Source of the DNA: SFEL01 sp045592165
GTDB taxonomy: Bacteria > Bacillota > Clostridia > Christensenellales > CAG-138
Direction: 5' to 3'
DNA length: 9,318 nucleotides
Assembly (NCBI GenBank): GCA_045592165.1
Contig: JAZNUG010000083.1
Coordinates: 1-9,318 of the forward strand
The notes under the pieces were generated by a model. It had not been told where the DNA came from, did no database searches, and was given only the letters and a program-made list of their open reading frames with translations. A program made the translations under genes and the position numbers. This document shows, piece by piece, positions 1-6,602 of the stretch (its first letter is position 1; the number at the start of each line of letters is the position of its first letter).

Positions 1-3
1 CAT

Positions 4-36
4 TTGCAACCTTTTATCCTTTTGCAGCGTTATAAT
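4..36 (+). promoter_or_regulatory. Possible promoter for the serpin gene
   Basis: A perfect -10 hexamer TATAAT lies at 31-36, 36 bases before the serpin start. The best -35 match is TTGCAA at 4-9, which leaves a 21-base spacer, longer than the usual 16-18. No better -35 is seen at normal spacing, and there is no TGn extension. The -10 is convincing on its own, but the promoter as a whole is tentative. Confidence 0.35.
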
Positions 37-72
37 AAACACAAGACCTTTTTAACCAAAGGAGAAAGCACA

Positions 73-1308
73 ATGAAAAGAATCGTCCGCGTTGCCGCCC
101 TGCTTCTGAGCATTATGATGCTGACGGGCTGCGCCCATAACACCATTCACGCCCACATACTTACCGGCGACAAAATAACCCCTCTGGACGTTACCGCAGA
201 GGCCGCAGGGGACTTTTCCTCCGTTGGCGCCCTTGGCGCAAAGCTGCTGAACGGCGCAGTGTCTGCGGGTCAGCAGAATCCCGTCATCTCCCCCCTGTCC
301 GCCTACATCTGCCTTGCCATGGCAATGAACGGAGCGGACGGCGATACCCTCGCCGCCTTTGAGCAGGTGATGGGGGCGGATATGTATTATACAAACCTCA
401 TCTGCCGTACACTCATGTCCTCCTTTAGAAACATTGGCGGCGGCACAGAGCTTGCCCTTGCCTGCTCCGCATGGTGCGACGACTCTGCCGTAATAAACGA
501 GGACTATCTCCGTGCCATCGTCACCCATATGGAGTCCGATGTGTTTATGGCGGACCTTTCCTCAAAGGCTGACATGCAGGCAATAAATAACTGGGTAAAC
601 AGCAAAACAAAGGGACTTATCCCCACACTGCACGATGAGCCATATCCTGCGGACACCATGCTGGTGCTGCTGAACGCCCTGTATATGAATGCTGAATGGC
701 AGCGCCCCTTTGAAAGCTGGCGCACCCACCAAAGCACATTTACCACGGCGGATGGTGAGGAAGTGCAGACCCGGTTCATGAGCATGGACGGCGACCTGCT
801 TTATATCGACACAGCAGAAGCAAAGGGCATACTGCTGCCATACAAGGATGAAAAGCTGGCATTTATCTCCCTGCTGCCCGAGGGAAATCTTTCGGATTAT
901 GTTTCCTCCCTTACCGGCGAAAAGCTTCTCAGCGCAGTAAATTCCGCCAAGGAGGAATTTGCCCACCTGCGGCTGCCCAAGTTTGACTTTGAGTACGACA
1001 GATCCTTTGCGGAGGACCTTGCCGCCCTTGGCCTTGCTCCCGCATTTGACCCCGACCTTGCAAACTTTATCCCCATGGGCAGCGGTCCCAACGGAGAGCT
1101 GTATCTTTCCGAAGTGTACCAGAAGGTAAAGATAATCGTAGATGAGGAGGGCACTGAAGCAGCGGCTGTGACCGAAGCAGCTGCTGCGGAAGAATCCGCC
1201 ATGGAATTCCCCACCGAGATTTACTTTGACCGCCCCTTCCTCTACGCAGTGGTGGAAATGGAAACAGGGTTGCCCCTGTTCCTCGGCGCATATGATATGC
1301 CCAAATAA
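73..1308 (+). CDS. Serpin-family protease inhibitor, predicted lipoprotein
   Basis: Encodes a 411-residue serpin, a suicide inhibitor that traps serine (sometimes cysteine) proteases after they cut its reactive-centre loop. The start at 73 is chosen because AAAGGAG (58-64) sits 8 bases upstream and the product then begins with a lipoprotein signal: K2-R3, a hydrophobic core at about 4-17 and lipobox L-T-G-C with Cys20. Upstream in-frame TTG starts would bury this signal. Serpin landmarks are ISPLS (72-76), NALYMNAEWQRPF (201-213), LPKF (301-304) and a C-terminal FDRPFLYAV (from 385). The hinge E358-E359-G360-T361-E362-A-A-A is the inhibitory consensus, so it probably inserts and inhibits. The loop is unusually acidic and Ala-rich. 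P1 is uncertain: Glu374 if counted from the hinge, Met377 if counted from the C-terminal anchor. Likely anchored outside the membrane. Serpins of gut clostridia such as Eubacterium siraeum inhibit human neutrophil and pancreatic elastases; a similar target here is inference. Confidence 0.93.
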   Translation: MKRIVRVAALLLSIMMLTGCAHNTIHAHILTGDKITPLDVTAEAAGDFSSVGALGAKLLNGAVSAGQQNPVISPLSAYICLAMAMNGADGDTLAAFEQVMGADMYYTNLICRTLMSSFRNIGGGTELALACSAWCDDSAVINEDYLRAIVTHMESDVFMADLSSKADMQAINNWVNSKTKGLIPTLHDEPYPADTMLVLLNALYMNAEWQRPFESWRTHQSTFTTADGEEVQTRFMSMDGDLLYIDTAEAKGILLPYKDEKLAFISLLPEGNLSDYVSSLTGEKLLSAVNSAKEEFAHLRLPKFDFEYDRSFAEDLAALGLAPAFDPDLANFIPMGSGPNGELYLSEVYQKVKIIVDEEGTEAAAVTEAAAAEESAMEFPTEIYFDRPFLYAVVEMETGLPLFLGAYDMPK

Positions 1309-1323
1309 CCCAACCTACCCATC

Positions 1324-1347
1324 GCCCCCTTTCATGGGGGCTTTTTT
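1324..1347 (+). terminator. Rho-independent terminator after the serpin gene
   Basis: A perfect 6-bp stem GCCCCC (1324-1329) / GGGGGC (1336-1341) with a 6-base loop is followed directly by six T residues (1342-1347). It lies 15 bases after the serpin stop and separates this gene from the next transcription unit. Confidence 0.88.
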
Positions 1348-1348
1348 A

Positions 1349-1377
1349 TTGTTAAAAAAGGGAAATGGATGTATAAT
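1349..1377 (+). promoter_or_regulatory. Sigma-A-type promoter for the yybS-gdpP-rplI cluster
   Basis: TTGTTA (1349-1354), a 17-base spacer and a perfect TATAAT (1372-1377) form a near-consensus vegetative promoter. It starts only one base after the T-tract of the serpin terminator, so the two units are insulated back to back. It should yield a leader of roughly 35-40 bases before the TTG start at 1422. Confidence 0.72.
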
Positions 1378-1421
1378 AAAATATCTATACGAATACACAC
1401 CTGCCAAGGAGGCATATTTAC

Positions 1422-2372
1422 TTGAACAAGCTCACTGCGAAACAGGGGATTATCTCCGCCATAGCCGGCCTCGGGGCCGGAGCAGCAACAGGTATACTCC
1501 CCCTGCTTCTTATGATATTTCCCGCATTGTTTGGTTATATCGGCACGGCCTGGGGCTACGGCGCGCTGGGCATTGCCGCCGCCGCTGCCTGCGGCGTGAT
1601 ATTCGCCCAGGTTTCAACATTCGGCATGGCAGCCTGCGCAGGCTATGCCGCAATGCTGCTGAGCCAGAGCTTCATTATCGCCTATATCTTCAAAAAGCGG
1701 GGCGCATACCGCACCGCCGTTGCATACTGCGCCTTTGCCGCCGGCCTCAGCCAGTATGGCTCTTCCTGCCTTATTCCCCTTATCGAGCTGGGGGATCCCT
1801 TTGCCCACTATATCGAATATGCGGCATACTTTGCAGATGCCGCCATGGAAAGCGCAGCCCAGATGGGGCTGGAGCAGGCTGCCATGGATCAGATGGAATT
1901 CTTTGCGGCGTTTCTTAAGCGCAGCGCGCCCGATATCGCTGTGCTCAGCATTATCGGAACCTCTTTGCTGGCAGGTCTGCTGAATGTGCTCATTGCAAAA
2001 GGCCTGTGCAAAAAGTTCAGGGCCGATACCAAGCCGATGGCATCTTTTACCGAGTGGCAGCTTTCCCGCTCCTTCTACAAGGGGGCGCTGATACTGGTAA
2101 TCGGTGCGTTTATCATCTCCTTCTCCTCCGTAAACAACGCCAGCGCAATACTGCTTGCCCTTACCATGATAGTGGCCTGCCCCTATATGCTTATGGGTCT
2201 GTGCTTTCTGGTGTTTTCCATCAAGACCAGGCGGCGGGGCAAGGGCTTCCTGATATTCTGCTCAATACTGCTGATTGCCCTTTTCCCATACAGCCTGTAT
2301 GGCCTTTGCATAATGGGCCTTGCGGACAAAATACTGGGCATACGCCACGCTGCCGGCATAACAAAACGCTAA
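1422..2372 (+). CDS. YybS-like (DUF2232) multi-pass membrane protein
   Basis: A 316-residue integral membrane protein. The TTG start at 1422 is supported by a perfect AAGGAGG at 1406-1412, 9 bases upstream; no better ATG is near. It has about eight hydrophobic segments, roughly at 10-44, 46-64, 67-88, 99-120, 178-197, 216-237, 241-265 and 273-300, with a soluble stretch at about 124-175. The sequence M-A-S-F-T-E-W-Q-L just before a late membrane segment (206-214) resembles the conserved F..W.lP region of DUF2232 as I recall it. Position directly upstream of gdpP, rplI and dnaB matches Bacillus yybS, which is also of this length. The molecular role of the family is not established; a link to the neighbouring c-di-AMP phosphodiesterase is only suggested by synteny. 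Family assignment rests on context plus topology more than on residues. Confidence 0.75.
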   Translation: MNKLTAKQGIISAIAGLGAGAATGILPLLLMIFPALFGYIGTAWGYGALGIAAAAACGVIFAQVSTFGMAACAGYAAMLLSQSFIIAYIFKKRGAYRTAVAYCAFAAGLSQYGSSCLIPLIELGDPFAHYIEYAAYFADAAMESAAQMGLEQAAMDQMEFFAAFLKRSAPDIAVLSIIGTSLLAGLLNVLIAKGLCKKFRADTKPMASFTEWQLSRSFYKGALILVIGAFIISFSSVNNASAILLALTMIVACPYMLMGLCFLVFSIKTRRRGKGFLIFCSILLIALFPYSLYGLCIMGLADKILGIRHAAGITKR

Positions 2373-2405
2373 CTATCTCGCATCTTTCTTTCTGGGGGAT
2401 AAAAC

Positions 2406-4355
2406 ATGGACAGAAATCCGCATTTTTCATTTGTGCCGCTGTTTATAGCGGGTCTTTTGGCCTGCGCGCTGCTTGGCATAAGGGGTTTTCACCCCACCTG
2501 GCTGCTTTCCCTGCTTACTGCGGTATGTATAATCTCCTTCCTTGCGGGTCTTATTTCCACCCTTTCATACAAAAGGGCGGTAAATACCTCCATGAACGAG
2601 ATCTTCCGGGAAAACGACACCACCGCAGGCAACGTAATAACCAACATTGCCATCCCCTGCCTTCTTTTTGATGCCGAGGGCCGCATCGTATGGACCAACG
2701 ATGCATTCTCCTCAATGTATTCCGGCAATGACATTTGCCGCCTTATTCCCAATATGGACCCCCGCTTTCCCAATCAGGCCCAGTCCATAGACTACAACGG
2801 CCGCTCCTTCCAGCTTATCAGCATGCCCATTCAGCGCATAAAGAGCGAAAAGCGGCTCACCTTCCAGTATTGGCTGGACAGAACCGAAGCGCTGCACTAC
2901 TCCCGCCTTTATGAAGAGCGGATGGCCACCGTGGGTCTTGTTCAGGTGGATAACTATGACGACCTGATGTCGGACCGTCAGTTTCACCGCAACTCGGTGC
3001 TTTCCGAGGTGGAAGACAAAATAAGCAGCTTTGTTTCCTCAATAGGCGGCATATACAGAAGATACGACAACAGCAAGTTCATCTTTGTATTTGAAGCCCA
3101 GCGCATAGCGGATCTTGAGCAAAACCGCTTCACCCTGCTGGATTCGGTACGCGAAATAGACACCGGTACCGGCCAGGCCGTAACATTGTCCATCTCAATA
3201 GGCGTGGCAGACCGCATAGCCGCCTCTGACGAGGCCGCCCGCAACGCCATGCAGCTTGCATTGGGCCGCGGCGGCGATCAGGCCGTAATAAAGCGGGGCA
3301 GCGGATACTCCTTCTTCGGCGGCAAGCGCCAGGTAACCACCCGCAATTCCCGCGTTAAGACCCGCCTTTTCGCAGAGGCACTCAGGCAGCTGATGGAAGC
3401 CTCGGACAACGTATTCATCGTGGGTCATTCCATGCCGGATATGGACTGCGTGGGCGCCGCCCTTGCAATAATCCGCTGCGCCAAAACCCTCAACCGTCAG
3501 GCGTACTTCGTGCTGGATGAAACCAACCCCGCCATCGAGACCGCCGTGGAAACCATGAAGGCAAACTCCCTTTATCGGGACTGCTTCCGCACCCCCGAAC
3601 AGGCCGCCTCCATGATCCGTCCCTCCAGCATACTTATGGTGGTGGATACCCAGCGCGTAACCTCCATGCTTGCTCCCTCTCTGCTGGAAAAGGCCAGCAA
3701 GATTGTCGTAATAGACCATCACCGCAGAGCGGTGGACTCCATACAGAACCCCACCCTCAACTTCCTTGAGGCGGGCTCCTCCTCCACCTGCGAAATGATG
3801 ACGGAAGTTCTCCAGTATTTTGATGATGCCATCCGCCTCACCACCTTTGAGGCAGGCGCGATACTTGCAGGCATCACTATGGATACCAAGCACTTCTCCT
3901 CAAACACCGGCGCGCGCACATTCGAGGCCGCCAGCTACCTCAGACGCAGCGGCGCAGACAGTGCCACGGTGAAGATGATGTTCCAGGACGATATGCAGAC
4001 ATATCGGGACAGGGCAAAGGTGGTGGAATCCGCCGTCATAATGGAACACGGCATCGCAATATCCACCTGCCCTCAGGATACCGACCACTGCAACCTTATT
4101 GCCGCACAGGCGGCGGATGAGCTTGTGTCCATCAAAGGCATAGAGGCCGCCTTCGTACTTGCGGAACATAAGGACACCATCTATATCAGCGGCAGAAGCA
4201 TGGGACAGATAAGCGTACAGCTTATTCTTGAAAAGCTGGGCGGCGGCGGACACCAGTCCATAGCCGGGGCGCAGCTTCACGGAGTTAATATGGATCAGGC
4301 CATAAACCGCCTGACCGACAGCATAAACACCTACTTAAAGGAGGCCAAAGAATAA
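2406..4355 (+). CDS. gdpP: Cyclic-di-AMP phosphodiesterase GdpP (YybT)
   Basis: A 649-residue membrane-bound enzyme that hydrolyses c-di-AMP to pApA, lowering a messenger that controls potassium and osmolyte uptake and cell-wall homeostasis. Domains in order: two membrane helices (about 9-25 and 32-52), a PAS-type sensor (about 76-150; heme-binding in Bacillus), a degenerate GGDEF domain (about 170-310) in which the GGDEF loop reads RRYDNSKF and which ends in the family-typical LGRGGDQAVIK, a DHH domain (about 330-500) and DHHA1 (about 560-645). Metal-site residues are all present: H341, D345, D347, D414, D437-H438-H439 and D493. DHHA1 carries GGGGHQ with H616. Length is close to Bacillus GdpP (about 659). 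The ATG at 2406 follows a GGGGGAT site (2394-2400). It is separated by 33 bases from the yybS-like gene and its stop shares one base with the rplI start, so translational coupling is likely. Confidence 0.97.
   Translation: MDRNPHFSFVPLFIAGLLACALLGIRGFHPTWLLSLLTAVCIISFLAGLISTLSYKRAVNTSMNEIFRENDTTAGNVITNIAIPCLLFDAEGRIVWTNDAFSSMYSGNDICRLIPNMDPRFPNQAQSIDYNGRSFQLISMPIQRIKSEKRLTFQYWLDRTEALHYSRLYEERMATVGLVQVDNYDDLMSDRQFHRNSVLSEVEDKISSFVSSIGGIYRRYDNSKFIFVFEAQRIADLEQNRFTLLDSVREIDTGTGQAVTLSISIGVADRIAASDEAARNAMQLALGRGGDQAVIKRGSGYSFFGGKRQVTTRNSRVKTRLFAEALRQLMEASDNVFIVGHSMPDMDCVGAALAIIRCAKTLNRQAYFVLDETNPAIETAVETMKANSLYRDCFRTPEQAASMIRPSSILMVVDTQRVTSMLAPSLLEKASKIVVIDHHRRAVDSIQNPTLNFLEAGSSSTCEMMTEVLQYFDDAIRLTTFEAGAILAGITMDTKHFSSNTGARTFEAASYLRRSGADSATVKMMFQDDMQTYRDRAKVVESAVIMEHGIAISTCPQDTDHCNLIAAQAADELVSIKGIEAAFVLAEHKDTIYISGRSMGQISVQLILEKLGGGGHQSIAGAQLHGVNMDQAINRLTDSINTYLKEAKE
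4337..4344 (+). promoter_or_regulatory. Strong ribosome binding site of rplI inside gdpP
   Basis: AAAGGAGG lies within the last codons of gdpP, 10 bases before the rplI ATG. With the TAATG stop/start overlap it lets bL9 be made both by reinitiation and by strong independent initiation, which fits the much higher demand for a ribosomal protein than for GdpP. Confidence 0.8.
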
Positions 4356-4807
4356 TGAAAGTATTACTTACCAAGGACGTTAAAGGCAAAGGCAAGGCCG
4401 GCGAAATCATCAACGCCAGCGACGGATATGCACGCAACTACCTGATCCCCCAGGGTCTGGCAGTGGCCGCCGATGCAAACAACATACACGCCGCGAACGT
4501 AAAGAAGAGCGCCGACGCACACCGCAAGGAAGTTGCCCGTCAGAATGCAAGGGCCCTTGCCGATGAAATGAAGGGCCTTACCGTTAAGGTATATGCCAAG
4601 GCAGGCAGCGGCAAGCTGTTCGGCTCCATCGGCGCAGCGGAAATCGCAGAGGCCCTCAAGGCACAGTATGATATCGACGTGGACAAGAAGCGCATCCGCT
4701 TGGAAGAGCCCATCAAGTCCCTGGGCATCACCGAAATCTCCGCTCACCTGTATGAGCAGACCGATACCCGCTTCAAGGTAGAGGTTCTCCCCCTGGAAAG
4801 CAAATAA
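4355..4807 (+). CDS. rplI: Large ribosomal subunit protein bL9
   Basis: A 150-residue protein of normal bL9 length that binds 23S rRNA near the L1 stalk base and helps maintain reading frame. The N-terminal RNA-binding domain (1 to about 46) shows the family start M-K-V-L-L-T-K-D-V, the KGKGKAGE segment (10-17) and the hallmark G-Y-A-R-N-Y-L-I-P (24-32). A long charged connecting helix spans about 47-75 and a C-terminal domain about 80-148. The ATG at 4355 overlaps the gdpP stop by one base. In Firmicutes this gene usually lies between gdpP and the replicative helicase, as here, but the following gap to dnaB is 430 bases and is filled with repeat-like, structured sequence. Confidence 0.98.
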   Translation: MKVLLTKDVKGKGKAGEIINASDGYARNYLIPQGLAVAADANNIHAANVKKSADAHRKEVARQNARALADEMKGLTVKVYAKAGSGKLFGSIGAAEIAEALKAQYDIDVDKKRIRLEEPIKSLGITEISAHLYEQTDTRFKVEVLPLESK

Positions 4808-4820
4808 CTTTGTAAAAATC

Positions 4821-4975
4821 TCCGGGATTGTCAAGGGCCGCAGACCCACAGTGCGCAATAGTCGTGCTGCGTTGCAGCGAGAGCTGCCGCCTTGCGCTTC
4901 TTTGCTTACTGGGCTCCCGCCTCGCTGTATCCCGCACTGCGGGCGCTCGGCTCCGCCCCTTGACTTTAAATCCGG
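4821..4975. repeat. Quasi-palindromic intergenic element with long imperfect inverted ends
   Basis: The ends pair over about 35 bases. GTCAAGGG (4830-4837) is the exact complement of CCCTTGAC (4957-4964), and outside this CCGG and ATT tracts continue the match with small gaps. Inside, CCC-A-CAGTGCG (4845-4855) pairs with CGCACTG-C-GGG (4933-4943) with one mismatch, and CAGCGAG (4875-4881) pairs with CTCGCTG (4921-4927). A local alternative is GCAGC-GAGA-GCTGC (4874-4887), a GNRA-type loop. The nesting is what one expects of a miniature inverted-repeat element or a long structured RNA. There is no T-run after it, so it is not a simple terminator. Open frames across it give Cys/Arg/Ala/Leu-rich products of no recognisable family, and I do not consider it coding. 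No flanking target-site duplication was recognised. Confidence 0.6.
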
Positions 4976-5022
4976 CTTCGGCGGCATGTACGGCGAAACG
5001 GATAAAAACCGCAAGGAGAATA

Positions 5023-5211
5023 TCGTGAAAAATCCAAAGTACAGCGACGATTTTTCACGAAGAGGAGGAGCGATGGAGCGTGCGAAAAGGCATATCCAAC
5101 GGATATGGCTGTGAGCAGAGCGAAATCCGCGACGACGAGCCGCCCGGAAACACGTATGTGTTTTAGGCAAAACATGTTCCCTTCGCAAAAGTCCCGATTG
5201 GACTTTTGCGA
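5023..5211. other. Multi-hairpin intergenic block, candidate structured RNA or repeat
   Basis: Four inverted repeats lie in under 190 bases. (1) TCGTGAAAAATC (5023-5034) / GATTTTTCACGA (5049-5060), a perfect 12-bp stem with a 14-base loop. (2) CATATCC (5091-5097) / GGATATG (5101-5107), 7 bp with a 3-base loop. (3) AAACAC (5148-5153) / GTGTTT (5158-5163), 6 bp with a 4-base loop. (4) TCGCAAAAGTCC (5183-5194) / GGACTTTTGCGA (5200-5211), a perfect 12-bp stem with a 5-base loop. The last stem lacks a T-tract on either side, so it is not a canonical terminator. The block ends 26 bases before dnaB. Because inverted repeats read the same on both strands, the strand of any RNA is unknown. It may form one composite unit with the upstream quasi-palindrome. 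I do not recognise a named RNA family. Confidence 0.5.
5073..5114 (+). CDS. Possible micro-ORF with a strong ribosome binding site
   Basis: ATG at 5073 follows AGAGGAGGAG (5061-5070) by two bases and opens a 13-codon frame, M-E-R-A-K-R-H-I-Q-R-I-W-L, ending in TGA (5112-5114). The same frame can be entered earlier at GTG 5025, which has AAGGAG at 5012-5017, giving a 29-residue basic peptide. It overlaps the hairpins of the intergenic block, and the purine-rich stretch may simply be part of a structured repeat rather than a start signal. No family is recognised. It could be a leader peptide, but there is no attenuator with a T-tract downstream to support that. Confidence 0.2.
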   Translation: MERAKRHIQRIWL

Positions 5212-5237
5212 CACTCAAATGAAAGGCAGCACAGGCA

Positions 5238-6578
5238 ATGGAAGAAGTCCGTACCCCAAACACACCGCCCCACAGCATAGAGGCGGAAAAATCCATACTG
5301 GGCAGCATGCTGCTGTCCCGCCCCGCCGTGGAGCAGGCCATGGAAACCCTCCGGGGCGAGGACTTTTATCTTGCCCGCCATCAGGATATTTTTGATGCCA
5401 TCCGCTCCCTTTATGAGCGGGGCGAGGCAGTGGACAGCGTTACCGTAATAGACGCGCTGGACAGGGCCGGCAAGCTTGCCGCCGCAGGCGGTGTAATGTA
5501 CATTACAGAGCTTTCCCTCTATGTACCCAGCGCCGCAAACGCCGCCCACTATATCCGCATTGTTGAGGAGCGCAGCGTAATGCGCCAGCTTATCGAGGCC
5601 AGCACCAACATTGCAACGGACGCCTTCTCCGGGGAAAAATCCCTTGAGCAGATACTGGACGACGCGGAACGGGCCATATTCAACATATCCATGAAGAAAA
5701 CCTCGGATACCATGGTGCATATCCGGGAGACCCTCATGGCCTGCTACAACCGTGTTGGCGAGCTGATGAAGCTGAACGGCGCCCTTACCGGCGTTACCAC
5801 CGGCTTCCGGGATCTGGACGAGCTTACCTCAGGCCTTCAGCCCAGCGATCTTGTAATCATCGCAGGCCGTCCTTCCATGGGTAAAACCGCCTTCGCCCTC
5901 AACCTTGCACAGAATGCCGCCATCAAGGGAAAAAAGACAATATGCCTTTTCAGCCTGGAAATGAGCCGGGAGCAGCTGGTGCAGCGCATGCTCTGCTCAG
6001 ACAGCGGAGTAAACATGCAGTCCGTCCGCACAGGCACCATATCCGATATGGACCTTGTGAAGATTGCAACCTCTCTCGATCCCCTTTCCAAGGCGGATAT
6101 CTACATTGACGATTCCCCCGGCTGCGGCGTGGCTGAAATACGCAGCAAATGCCGCAGGCTTAAGTCCCGCGTTGGGCTGGATATGATAGTCATAGACTAT
6201 CTCCAGCTGATGCAGACCTCCGGCAAGCACGACAACCGAGTCCTGGAAATATCCGAAACCACCCGAAAGCTCAAGATAATGGCCCGCGAACTGAACGTGC
6301 CGGTCATTCTGCTGAGCCAGCTTTCCCGCGGCCCCGAGCAGCGCTCGGACCACCGCCCCGTAATGGCGGACCTGCGCGAATCCGGCGCCATAGAGCAAGA
6401 TGCTGACGTTATCATGCTGCTTTACCGCCCCGCGGTATACGATCAGAGCGACGACAATACCACCGAGGTGATCGTTGCCAAGCACCGCAACGGTCCCACT
6501 GCCACAGTAAAGCTTGCATGGCTTGGCGAGGTGGCAAGGTTTGCGGATATGGATAATTCCGGCAGGGAAGAGTATTAG
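5238..6578 (+). CDS. dnaB: Replicative DNA helicase (DnaB family; DnaC in Bacillus)
   Basis: A 446-residue hexameric ATP-driven helicase that unwinds DNA at the replication fork and recruits primase. The N-terminal domain opens with the family-typical PPHSIEAE (10-17) and runs to about 110, then a linker and the RecA-like motor from about 180. Walker A is GRPSMGKT (210-217, K216, T217); Walker B is MIVIDYLQL with D320. DLRESGAIEQDAD (378-390) and KHRNGPT (415-421, R417) are the conserved late motifs, the Arg being the likely arginine finger. Length is normal, and no intein interrupts the Walker A or later motifs. The ATG at 5238 is preferred from the N-terminal match although its ribosome binding site is poor (only AAAGG about 12 bases upstream). 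No clear promoter is visible in the 430 bases upstream, so expression probably depends on read-through from rplI or a promoter I cannot see. Confidence 0.97.
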   Translation: MEEVRTPNTPPHSIEAEKSILGSMLLSRPAVEQAMETLRGEDFYLARHQDIFDAIRSLYERGEAVDSVTVIDALDRAGKLAAAGGVMYITELSLYVPSAANAAHYIRIVEERSVMRQLIEASTNIATDAFSGEKSLEQILDDAERAIFNISMKKTSDTMVHIRETLMACYNRVGELMKLNGALTGVTTGFRDLDELTSGLQPSDLVIIAGRPSMGKTAFALNLAQNAAIKGKKTICLFSLEMSREQLVQRMLCSDSGVNMQSVRTGTISDMDLVKIATSLDPLSKADIYIDDSPGCGVAEIRSKCRRLKSRVGLDMIVIDYLQLMQTSGKHDNRVLEISETTRKLKIMARELNVPVILLSQLSRGPEQRSDHRPVMADLRESGAIEQDADVIMLLYRPAVYDQSDDNTTEVIVAKHRNGPTATVKLAWLGEVARFADMDNSGREEY

Positions 6579-6602
6579 CCCCCATTATACGGAGATAAAT
6601 AA

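Noticed and set aside
1226..1918. Plus-strand 230-codon frame overlapping the serpin end and the yybS-like gene
   Set aside because: It passes through the serpin terminator and the next promoter and overlaps two better genes. Its Arg/Cys-rich product is typical of a shifted frame.
3195..3893. Minus-strand 232-codon frame opposite gdpP
   Set aside because: Shadow of the GdpP catalytic domain, Gly/His-rich with no family resemblance.
4828..5028. Plus-strand 66-codon frame within the quasi-palindrome
   Set aside because: No good ribosome binding site, Cys/Arg/Ala-rich product, and the stretch is better explained by paired arms. Two overlapping frames of equal quality exist there, which argues for a non-coding repeat.
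5183..5211. 12-bp hairpin before dnaB as a terminator
   Set aside because: Stem is strong, but neither side carries a T-tract in the needed position, so it is listed as part of a structured block.
4966..5214. Minus-strand 82-codon frame over the hairpin block
   Set aside because: It covers all the hairpins, has no convincing ribosome binding site on that strand and no recognisable domain. Kept only as a possibility if copies elsewhere preserve the frame.
4364..5341. Long minus-strand open frame (325 codons) spanning rplI, the gap and the start of dnaB
   Set aside because: It lies antisense to two certain genes and crosses the inverted-repeat element. Its translation resembles no family and is rich in Cys/Arg as expected from GC-rich shadow frames.
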